A DNA stretch of 64,000 nucleotides from the NCBI RefSeq assembly GCF_029522115.1, contig NZ_JAKWFK010000016.1:1-64000 (forward strand), written 5' to 3'. The first letter of the stretch is position 1. Every line of letters begins with the position of its first letter. Both the position numbers and the translations under genes were made by a program. Source of the DNA: Trinickia sp. Y13. Lineage in GTDB: Bacteria > Pseudomonadota > Gammaproteobacteria > Burkholderiales > Burkholderiaceae. Below the pieces are notes generated by a model. It searched no databases. It saw only the letters and a program-made list of their open reading frames with translations, and had not been told where the DNA came from. Below are positions 29,946 through 37,452 of the stretch, piece by piece.

Positions 29946-30305
29946 ATGAAAAGATTCCCGCTCTCAACCGCCGCCCTAGCGCTCGCCGCGCTGCTGACCG
30001 CCTGCGGGTCCACACCGCAAGACTCGGCCGATGCGCGCGATGCCAGTGCGCCGATGGCATTCTCCTCGTCGCACTCTCCCCGCGCCATCGCCAACTGCCT
30101 GACGAGCCGTTTATCGGATGTGCATCGGCGCGCCGGAGCCGGTTACACCGAACTGGGAGTGGGCCGCTCCGCCAGCGGCTACGCCTGGCTCATCACGTTG
30201 GCGCCGTCGGCCGCGGGCTCGAACGTGCGCGTCGAGCAGGCTCGCCCCGACGATTCCGTCTCCGAGCCCGAGTTGCGCTTCGCGATCGCGCGCTGCACGA
30301 CCTAG
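29946..30305 (+). CDS. Small predicted lipoprotein, function unknown
   Basis: 119 aa. The N-terminus MKRFPLSTAALALAALLTAC is a lipoprotein signal with lipobox LTAC; the modified Cys is residue 20. The mature part contains AIANCLTSRLSDVHRRAGAG and then ELGVGRSASGYAWLITLAPS, with two further cysteines that could form a disulfide. I do not recognise the family. It lies between ssrA and the convergent small gene at 30412. Confidence 0.72.
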   Translation: MKRFPLSTAALALAALLTACGSTPQDSADARDASAPMAFSSSHSPRAIANCLTSRLSDVHRRAGAGYTELGVGRSASGYAWLITLAPSAAGSNVRVEQARPDDSVSEPELRFAIARCTT

Positions 30306-30411
30306 GCGCCGCCGCGGCTGCACTAGGCGCGCCCAAGGCGTTCGCGGCCGCACGACGGCGCACGCCAATCCATCGCACGTCGACGACGCGTTCGACCGGA
30401 CACTCCCTCGC

Positions 30412-30678
30412 TTATTGCGCATCTTCCGGGCACTGCAAGTTGCAGCCATCGGGATCGCCCCTGTCACCGCGCTTGCGCAACTGCGAGCGGCGCGATTGAT
30501 ATTTTTTCGATGGGGCCGACGCGGCGAATTCCAATTGCGGGTGCTCCTGCAGCCGGAATTGATCTTGCAGGATCCCGCCCGGCACGCCGGGCGAATTCTG
30601 CGCGAAGGCAAGCGTCGAGACCGTGGCCAGCGTACCGGCCGCGGCCAAGGCGGCGCAGAAGTTGACGAATGATTTCAT
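30412..30678 (-). CDS. Small secreted protein, function unknown
   Basis: 88 aa. The signal peptide MKSFVNFCAALAAAGTLATV ends near LAFA-QN. The mature ~55 residues are polar, with LQDQFRLQEHPQLEFAASAP and a C-terminal Cys-x3-Cys (CNLQCPEDAQ). No family recognised. A longer start at 30735 is possible but would place a basic extension before the signal. It lies next to the regulator of the formate dehydrogenase operon, same strand. Confidence 0.6.
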   Translation of the reverse strand: MKSFVNFCAALAAAGTLATVSTLAFAQNSPGVPGGILQDQFRLQEHPQLEFAASAPSKKYQSRRSQLRKRGDRGDPDGCNLQCPEDAQ

Positions 30679-30824
30679 AGCGATTTTCCGCGCCCCGCGG
30701 CGCGTTCCAAGCCAGTCCGTACGAGAGACCAGCAAGAGTAACGCAGAATCGCCGGCGCTTGCAGCCAGTCACGTTACCGCCGTAATCGCCGCCGCGCTCG
30801 CAGCGAGCCAACCCGCCCCGATCG

Positions 30825-31928
30825 CTATCGCTTGACCGACGAAACGTCCCCATGCGGCGAGCCGCGCAAGCCTGCGGCCACATCCACCAGCTCGCCGCAA
30901 TGCGCGGGGTCGTAGCCCTCGAGCGACGCCACCTTGGCGCGAAAGTCGTCGCTGCGCAGCACCCCGAGCGCCGATGCCAACGGCTGCGTCGACAGCCGGC
31001 TGCGATCGCAGGCGAAGTAGTAATCCTCGTCGACGATCGGCAGAAAATCGAGCCCGAAATGGTGTGCGGCCGGCGCCACCCCGAAGCCTGCATCGGCCAT
31101 CCCGCTCGCCACGAAGGCGGCGATCGCCGTATGCGTGAGCTCGGTCGATGCATAGCCGTTGATGCGATCCGGATCGACGCCCACGCTGTTCAGAGCCAAA
31201 TCGAGCAGCAGCCGCGTGCCCGAGCCCGCTTGACGATTGACGAACCGAATATCGGCGCGTGCCAGGTCGTCGAGGCCGCGCACGCCCTTTGGGTTGCCTT
31301 TTGCGAGAAAGAGGCCTTGCTTGCGCCCGGTCAGATAGACGAGAACGTGCCGCCGCGGATCCAGCCAGCGCCGGTAAATGTCGGCGCAGAACTCGCGAAA
31401 CGCCCCGCGCGGCAGGTGGAAACCGGCGAAATCGCATTCGCCGCGCGCCAGCGCCGCAACGGCTTCGGCGCTTTCCCGATACTTGATCTCGACGGCGTTC
31501 GCATCGAGCCCGTTCATCTGCGTCACCAGCGCCGCCACCGCGTATCCGTGCGAAGCGTGGATACGCATGGCGCCGCTCGCGCCCAGTTGCCGGTTCAATT
31601 CGGCGGCGACTTCGCTTGCCAATTGCTGCAGCGGCCCATCGAGCCGCTCCGCGCAGGAGCGTTGCGCCTGCACGACCGCACGGCCGAGCGCCGACAATGC
31701 AGATCCCTTGCCGCGCTCCTTCGATATCAATTCGCCGCCAAGGCGCGCTTCGATCGCGCGCAATAGCCCCCACGCGTGCCGGTACGAGAGCTGCCGCTCG
31801 CCGGCCGCTTGCGCGATGCTACCCGTCTCGCCGATCGACGCCAAAAGGGGCACGATGTCGGTCAAGCTCATTTCGCGGCCCGAAATGTCGCGTACGATCA
31901 ATTCCGCAACGCATTTGATGTCGATCAT
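30825..31928 (-). CDS. ModE-type HTH regulator with periplasmic-binding-protein-like sensor domain
   Basis: 367 aa. An N-terminal winged helix of the ModE/LysR kind (PLLASIGETGSIAQAAGERQ, SYRHAWGLLRAIEARLGGEL) is joined to a PBP-like domain (from about residue 95, MRIHASHGYAVAALVTQMNG onward) that in this family binds a small ligand such as molybdate. It is divergent from fdsGBAD with 139 bp between, so it is very likely the regulator of that molybdenum enzyme. Activator or repressor cannot be told from sequence. Confidence 0.85.
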   Translation of the reverse strand: MIDIKCVAELIVRDISGREMSLTDIVPLLASIGETGSIAQAAGERQLSYRHAWGLLRAIEARLGGELISKERGKGSALSALGRAVVQAQRSCAERLDGPLQQLASEVAAELNRQLGASGAMRIHASHGYAVAALVTQMNGLDANAVEIKYRESAEAVAALARGECDFAGFHLPRGAFREFCADIYRRWLDPRRHVLVYLTGRKQGLFLAKGNPKGVRGLDDLARADIRFVNRQAGSGTRLLLDLALNSVGVDPDRINGYASTELTHTAIAAFVASGMADAGFGVAPAAHHFGLDFLPIVDEDYYFACDRSRLSTQPLASALGVLRSDDFRAKVASLEGYDPAHCGELVDVAAGLRGSPHGDVSSVKR

Positions 31929-32004
31929 TTATGCAGTCCGATTTCCTATTGCAGAAGATGCAGCCCGCGCCTATCGTGTGGACACAACGGCCAGAGCCGA
32001 GCAT

Positions 32005-32036
32005 ATATGCACGCCATATGTCTATCAAGTGCATAT
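32005..32036. promoter_or_regulatory. Inverted repeat in the fds / regulator intergenic region, candidate operator
   Basis: ATATGCAC (32005-32012) and GTGCATAT (32029-32036) are perfect inverted arms 16 bp apart, about 24 bp centre to centre, so they lie on nearly the same face of the helix. They are the only clear dyad in the 139-bp region between the regulator and fdsG, and lie 32-63 bases before the fdsG ATG. A binding site for the divergent regulator is the simplest reading. Confidence 0.5.
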
Positions 32037-32067
32037 TAGTCATCGTGCCCTACAGGAGCCGGAGCCT

Positions 32068-32610
32068 ATGAGGAGCCCCACCTTGGAACACGTCAGCGCC
32101 GCGGCGCCGGACGAGCTCGTCCGCCGACACGCTTCGCCGGGCGCATCGCTGCTTGCGGTGCTGCACGCCATACAGGACGAAACGGGCCTCGTCCCGCCCG
32201 AGGTCGTCGCGCCGCTCGCGCGCGCCTTCAATCTTTCCCGCGCCGAAGTCCACGGCGTGATCACCTATTACCACCACTTCCGCACGCACCCGCCCGCGCA
32301 CGTCACTGTCGCGCTGTGCCGGGCCGAGGCGTGTCGCAGCATGGGCGTCGAAGCGCTCGCGCGCCACATCGAAAGTCGCACCGGATGCCGCTTCGATGCC
32401 TCGCGCGATGCGGGCGGCGCAGGCGAGCACGGCGCGCAGCCGGTGGAACTCGAATCGGTCTACTGCCTGGGCCAGTGCGCGCTATCGCCGTCGATGACGA
32501 TCAACGGCGCGCTGCACGTGAAGGTCACGCCGAACAAGTTCGATGCCCTGCTCGATGAAGCGCGCACACGGGCGGCGGCCCCGGCCGAAAACGCCAAGGA
32601 GAACGCATGA
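32068..32610 (+). CDS. fdsG: NAD-dependent formate dehydrogenase gamma subunit
   Basis: 180-aa NuoE-like thioredoxin-fold subunit carrying one [2Fe-2S] cluster. The ligands are in VALCRAEACRSMG and VYCLGQCALSPSM (Cys-x4-Cys and Cys-x3-Cys). The helical N-terminal half (AVLHAIQDETGLVPPEVVAP, VHGVITYYHHFRT) is typical. An AGGAGCC site precedes the ATG at 32068. Its stop overlaps the fdsB start as ATGA. Confidence 0.93.
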   Translation: MRSPTLEHVSAAAPDELVRRHASPGASLLAVLHAIQDETGLVPPEVVAPLARAFNLSRAEVHGVITYYHHFRTHPPAHVTVALCRAEACRSMGVEALARHIESRTGCRFDASRDAGGAGEHGAQPVELESVYCLGQCALSPSMTINGALHVKVTPNKFDALLDEARTRAAAPAENAKENA

Positions 32611-34169
32611 ACACGCGTGTTTTCGTTCCTCGCGACTCGTCGGCCCTGGCGCTCGGCGCCGATGCAATTGCCGATGCCATCGTGCAGGAAGCCGCGCGAC
32701 GCGGTACTCCAGTCGAACTCGTGCGCAACGGTTCGCGCGGTCTGCTTTGGCTCGAGCCGCTGGTCGAAGTGCAGACGAGCGCGGGACGGGTCGGCTACGG
32801 CAATGTCGAAGCGCAAGAGGTCGGATCGCTGTTCGATGCCGGTTTTCTGACGGGCGGCGCACACGCGCGCTCGGTCGGTCTCGTCGATGAAATCGACTAT
32901 CTGAAGCGTCAGCAACGTCTCACGTTCGCACGGTTGGGCCTGACCGACCCGCTCTCGATCGACGACTACACGGACCATGGCGGCCTGGAAGGCCTGAAGG
33001 CAGCGCTGCGGATGAGCGCGGAAGACGCCTGCCAGACAGTGTTGGATTCGGGCCTGCGCGGCCGCGGCGGCGCGGCGTTTCCCGCCGGCATCAAATGGCG
33101 CACCGTGCGCGAAGCGAAGGCAGCGCAAAAGTACATCGTCTGCAATGCGGACGAAGGCGATTCGGGCACGTTCTCCGATCGTCTGTCCATGGAAGGCGAC
33201 CCATTTGCGCTGATCGAAGGCATGATCATCGCCGGCGTGGCGACGGGCGCAACGCGCGGCTACATCTACGTGCGCAGCGAATACCCGCATGCGATCGCGA
33301 CTTTGAACGCCGCGCTCGAGAAAGCACGCGCAGCAGGCTGGCTCGGCGAGCGCGTGCTCGGCTCGAACCACGCTTTCGAACTCGAAGTCGCCAAAGGCGC
33401 GGGGTCGTATGTGTGCGGCGAGGAAACGGCGTTGCTCGAATCGCTCGAGGGCAAGCGCGGTATCGTGCGCGCGAAGCCGCCGGTGCCGGCGCTCGCGGGC
33501 CTGTTCGGTCAACCCACCGTCGTGAACAACGTCATCACGCTCGCGACGGTGCCGATCATCTTCGCGCGCGGCGCCGCGTTCTATCGCGACTTCGGCATGG
33601 GCCGCTCGCGCGGAACCCTGCCGTTCCAGTTGGCGGGCAACATCAAGCGCGGCGGCCTCGTCGAATTGGCCTTCGGCGTCACGCTGCGCGAGCTCGTCGA
33701 TGAGTTCGGCGGCGGCACGATAAGCGGCCGCCCGGTGCGCGCCGTGCAGGTGGGCGGGCCGCTCGGCACTTATCTGCCCGAGAGCCAGTGGGACATCCCG
33801 CTCGACTACGAAGCCTACGCGGCCGTCGGCGCCGTCGTCGGACACGGCGGGCTCGTCGTTCACGACGACAGCTCGAACCTCGCGGAACTCGCGCAGTACG
33901 CGATGCACTTTTGCGCCGTCGAATCATGCGGCAAATGCACGCCTTGCCGCATCGGCTCGACGCGCGGCGTCGAAGTCATCGCGCGTATCCGCAACGGCGA
34001 CACGTCCGAAAAGCAAGTTCAATTGCTGCGCGATCTGTGCGACACGATGGTGTCCGGTTCGCTCTGCGCGATGGGCGGCATGACACCTTACCCGGTCTTG
34101 TCCGCGCTTGATCATTTCCCCGAAGACTTCGGTCTTCGCCCCGTTCAGCCGAAAGCGGCTGCGGCTTGA
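32607..34169 (+). CDS. fdsB: NAD-dependent formate dehydrogenase beta subunit (NADH/FMN binding)
   Basis: 520-aa NuoF-like flavoprotein that passes electrons from the iron-sulfur chain to NAD+. An N-terminal ~120-residue thioredoxin-like part is followed by the FMN/NADH Gly-rich motif GLRGRGGAAFPAGIKW (about 150), NADEGDSGTFSDR and the [4Fe-4S] motif ESCGKCTPCRIGSTRG (about 440). AAGGAG precedes the ATG, which overlaps the fdsG stop. Confidence 0.95.
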   Translation: MNTRVFVPRDSSALALGADAIADAIVQEAARRGTPVELVRNGSRGLLWLEPLVEVQTSAGRVGYGNVEAQEVGSLFDAGFLTGGAHARSVGLVDEIDYLKRQQRLTFARLGLTDPLSIDDYTDHGGLEGLKAALRMSAEDACQTVLDSGLRGRGGAAFPAGIKWRTVREAKAAQKYIVCNADEGDSGTFSDRLSMEGDPFALIEGMIIAGVATGATRGYIYVRSEYPHAIATLNAALEKARAAGWLGERVLGSNHAFELEVAKGAGSYVCGEETALLESLEGKRGIVRAKPPVPALAGLFGQPTVVNNVITLATVPIIFARGAAFYRDFGMGRSRGTLPFQLAGNIKRGGLVELAFGVTLRELVDEFGGGTISGRPVRAVQVGGPLGTYLPESQWDIPLDYEAYAAVGAVVGHGGLVVHDDSSNLAELAQYAMHFCAVESCGKCTPCRIGSTRGVEVIARIRNGDTSEKQVQLLRDLCDTMVSGSLCAMGGMTPYPVLSALDHFPEDFGLRPVQPKAAAA

Positions 34170-34183
34170 AGATGGAGCCTCCC

Positions 34184-37138
34184 ATGTCCGATGCGCCCGC
34201 CCGCACCCCCGCCGCCCCGTCAAGCTCGGGCGGTTGCGGTTCCGCACACTGCGCATGCCGATCGAACGCCGCCGCACCGGCGAGCGACATCGATTACGGC
34301 ACGCCGCGCCGGTACGCCGACACCGATGTCACGCTCGAGATCGACGGCGTCGCGATCACCGTGCCGGCAGGCACGTCTGTCATGCGCGCAGCGATCGAAG
34401 CCGGCGTCAACGTACCCAAGCTGTGCGCGACCGATTCGCTCGAGCCGTTCGGGTCGTGCCGCCTTTGCCTCGTGGAGATCGAAGGCAAGCGCGGCTATCC
34501 GGCCTCGTGCACGACGCCCGTCGAAGCGGGCATGCGCGTGCGCACGCAAAGCGACCGGCTGCAATCGCTGCGCCGCAACGTGATGGAGCTCTACATCTCC
34601 GATCACCCGCTCGACTGCCTGACCTGCCCCGCCAACGGCGATTGCGAATTGCAGGACATGGCCGGTGTCGTGGGGCTGCGCGAAGTGCGCTATGGCTTCG
34701 ACGGCGCGAACCATCTGAAGGACGTCAAGGACGAGTCCAATCCTTACTTCACTTACGATCCGTCCAAGTGCATCGTTTGCAACCGCTGCGTGCGCGCATG
34801 CGAAGAGACGCAGGGCACGTTCGCGCTGACGATCGCCGCGCGCGGGTTCGAATCGCGCGTCGCGGCAAGCCAAAGCCAGCCGTTCATGGAGTCGGAGTGC
34901 GTCTCGTGCGGCGCCTGCGTCGCCGCTTGCCCGACCGCCACGCTCATCGAGAAGAAGGTCGAGTTCGTCGGGCAACCCGAGCACTCGGTCATCACCACCT
35001 GCGCCTATTGCGGAGTCGGCTGCTCGTTCAAAGCTGAAATGAAAGGCTCGCAAGTCGTGCGCATGACGCCTTACAAGAACGGGCAGGCCAACGAAGGCCA
35101 TGCGTGCGTCAAAGGCCGCTTCGCGTGGGGCTATGCGACGCACAAAGATCGCATCACGACGCCGATGATTCGCGCGAAGATCACCGACCCGTGGCGCGAA
35201 GTATCGTGGGAAGAGGCCATCGCCTACGCCGCCTCGGAGTTCCGCCGCATCCAAGGGAAGTACGGGCGCGATTCCGTCGGCGGCATCACCTCGTCACGCT
35301 GCACCAACGAAGAAACGTACCTCGTGCAGAAGCTCGTGCGCGCCGCCTTCGGCAACAACAACGTCGATACCTGCGCGCGCGTCTGCCATTCGCCGACGGG
35401 CTACGGGCTGAAGACGACGATCGGCGAATCGGCGGGCACGCAGACGTTCGCCTCCGTCGAGAAGTCCGACGTGATCATGGTCATCGGCGCGAACCCGACC
35501 GATGGCCATCCGGTCTTCGGCTCGCGCTTGAAACGGCGCTTGCGCGAAGGCGCCAAGCTCATCGTGGCCGACCCGCGCCGCATCGATCTCGTCGATGGCC
35601 CGCACGTGAAGGCGGCCTATCATCTGCAACTGCGCCCCGGCACCAACGTCGCACTCGTGAACGCGCTCGCACATACGATCGTGACCGAGGGCCTCCTGGC
35701 CGATGCGTTCATCGCCGAACGCTGCGAGCCGCTCGCCTTCGAGCAATGGCGCGCGTTCATCGCGCAACCCGAGAATTCGCCGGAGGCGACGGCCGAGGTC
35801 ACAGGCGTGCCCGCCGAACTCGTGCGCGAAGCAGCCCGCCTCTACGCGACGGGAGGCAACGCCGCGATCTACTACGGCCTGGGCGTCACCGAGCACGCAC
35901 AAGGCTCGACGATGGTCATGGGCATCGCCAACTTGGCCATGGCGACGGGCAACATCGGGCGCGAAGGCGTCGGCGTCAATCCGTTGCGCGGCCAAAACAA
36001 CGTGCAGGGCTCGTGCGACATGGGCTCGTTCCCGCACGAGCTGCCCGGTTATCGCCATATCAGCGGCGATGCCGTACGGCATGAATTCGAAGCGGCGTGG
36101 GGCGTGCAATTGCAACCCGAGCCCGGCTTGCGCATCCCGAACATGTTCGACGCGGCGCTCGACGGCAGCTTCCGCGGCCTGTATTGCCAAGGCGAGGACA
36201 TCGTCCAATCCGACCCGGACACGCAGCACGTGGCCGCCGCGCTCGCGGCGATGGAATGCATCGTCGTGCAGGACATCTTCCTGAACGAGACGGCCAAGTA
36301 CGCGCACGTGTTCCTGCCGGGCTCCTCGTTCCTCGAAAAGGACGGCACGTTCACGAACGCCGAGCGACGGATCTCGCGCGTGCGACGCGTGATGCCGCCG
36401 CTTGCGCGCTACGCCGACTGGGAAGTCACGCTGATGCTATCGCGTGCGCTCGGCTATGAGATGGATTACGCGCATCCCTCGCAGATCATGGACGAAATCG
36501 CACGACTGACGCCGACCTTCCACGGTGTGTCCTACGCGCTCATCGATCGGCTCGGCAGCGTGCAGTGGCCGTGCAACGAGCAAGCGCCCGAAGGCACGCC
36601 GACGATGCACGTCGACGAATTCGTGCGCGGCAAGGGCAAGTTCGTCATTACGCAATTCGTCGCCACGCGCGAGAAAGTCACGCGTCGCTACCCGCTGCTA
36701 CTGACGACAGGACGCATCCTCTCCCAATACAACGTCGGCGCGCAGACGCGTCGCACCGATAACTCGCGCTGGCACGAAGAGGATCGTCTCGAAATCCATC
36801 CGCACGACGCACAGGATCGCGGCATCAAGACGGGCGATTGGGTCGGCATCGAATCGCGCGCCGGTCAAACGGTGCAGCGCGCGCTCGTTAGCGAGCGGAT
36901 GCAGCCGGGCGTGGTCTACACCACGTTCCATTTCCCCGAATCGGGCGCGAACGTCATCACGACGGACAGTTCGGACTGGGCGACCAATTGCCCCGAATAC
37001 AAGGTCACCGCGGTACAAGTGCAGCCCGTGCAGCAGCCGTCCGAATGGCAGCGGCAATACGAACGGTTCAACGAAACGCAGCTCGAATTGTTGCGCGAGC
37101 GTGAACGCGCGCTGGCTGGCGCGACGAACGGGAAGTGA
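34184..37138 (+). CDS. fdsA: Formate dehydrogenase alpha subunit (Mo-bis-MGD catalytic subunit)
   Basis: 984 aa. NuoG-like N-terminal [2Fe-2S] and [4Fe-4S] domains (VPKLCATDSLEPFGSCRLCL, DCLTCPANGDCELQDMAGVV, CIVCNRCVRACEE, CVSCGACVAACPT) feed a molybdopterin oxidoreductase domain (TTCAYCGVGCSF onward). The Mo-ligand Cys401 with His402 is in CARVCHSPTGYGL. The N-terminus has an extra Cys-rich tail (GGCGSAHCAC, Cys18/23/25). ATG at 34184 is preferred because GGAG lies 7 bases before it. It oxidises formate to CO2 in the cytoplasm. Confidence 0.95.
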   Translation: MSDAPARTPAAPSSSGGCGSAHCACRSNAAAPASDIDYGTPRRYADTDVTLEIDGVAITVPAGTSVMRAAIEAGVNVPKLCATDSLEPFGSCRLCLVEIEGKRGYPASCTTPVEAGMRVRTQSDRLQSLRRNVMELYISDHPLDCLTCPANGDCELQDMAGVVGLREVRYGFDGANHLKDVKDESNPYFTYDPSKCIVCNRCVRACEETQGTFALTIAARGFESRVAASQSQPFMESECVSCGACVAACPTATLIEKKVEFVGQPEHSVITTCAYCGVGCSFKAEMKGSQVVRMTPYKNGQANEGHACVKGRFAWGYATHKDRITTPMIRAKITDPWREVSWEEAIAYAASEFRRIQGKYGRDSVGGITSSRCTNEETYLVQKLVRAAFGNNNVDTCARVCHSPTGYGLKTTIGESAGTQTFASVEKSDVIMVIGANPTDGHPVFGSRLKRRLREGAKLIVADPRRIDLVDGPHVKAAYHLQLRPGTNVALVNALAHTIVTEGLLADAFIAERCEPLAFEQWRAFIAQPENSPEATAEVTGVPAELVREAARLYATGGNAAIYYGLGVTEHAQGSTMVMGIANLAMATGNIGREGVGVNPLRGQNNVQGSCDMGSFPHELPGYRHISGDAVRHEFEAAWGVQLQPEPGLRIPNMFDAALDGSFRGLYCQGEDIVQSDPDTQHVAAALAAMECIVVQDIFLNETAKYAHVFLPGSSFLEKDGTFTNAERRISRVRRVMPPLARYADWEVTLMLSRALGYEMDYAHPSQIMDEIARLTPTFHGVSYALIDRLGSVQWPCNEQAPEGTPTMHVDEFVRGKGKFVITQFVATREKVTRRYPLLLTTGRILSQYNVGAQTRRTDNSRWHEEDRLEIHPHDAQDRGIKTGDWVGIESRAGQTVQRALVSERMQPGVVYTTFHFPESGANVITTDSSDWATNCPEYKVTAVQVQPVQQPSEWQRQYERFNETQLELLRERERALAGATNGK

Positions 37139-37190
37139 GCATGCGCACGACGATCTGCAACGCGACACTGACGAAGAAGGGCGAGCGGCG

Positions 37191-37433
37191 ATGAACCTCG
37201 AGCATTTGATCGAAATGGCAAATCAAATCGGCGAGTTCTTCGCTTCGATGCCCAATCGCGAGGAAGCGCTGACCGGCATCGCCGATCACATCCGTCGCTT
37301 CTGGGAACCGCGCATGCGGCGCACGATCCTCGCCTCGCTCGACGATCCGGCAGCAAGCGCAGCGGTGTCGCCGATCGTGCGCGAAGCGTTGTCGCGCGCC
37401 CGCGAGGCGCTTACGCCGCACGCGGTCTCGTAA
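37191..37433 (+). CDS. fdsD: Formate dehydrogenase delta subunit
   Basis: 80-aa small soluble protein of the FdsD family (EHLIEMANQIGEFFASMPNR then IADHIRRFWEPRMRRTILAS), needed for mature soluble formate dehydrogenase. In the well-studied fdsGBACD operons fdsC (FdhD-like sulfurtransferase) lies between fdsA and fdsD; here only 52 bases separate them. A 17-codon mini-frame (37141-37194) bridges the gap and overlaps the fdsD ATG as ATGA. Confidence 0.9.
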   Translation: MNLEHLIEMANQIGEFFASMPNREEALTGIADHIRRFWEPRMRRTILASLDDPAASAAVSPIVREALSRAREALTPHAVS

Positions 37434-37452
37434 CGGAGCGGCGCCGCCGCAC

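Noticed and set aside
29639-30499. 286-codon frame starting in ssrA
   Set aside because: It runs from tmRNA through the lipoprotein gene in the wrong frame; the lipobox frame from 29946 explains the region.
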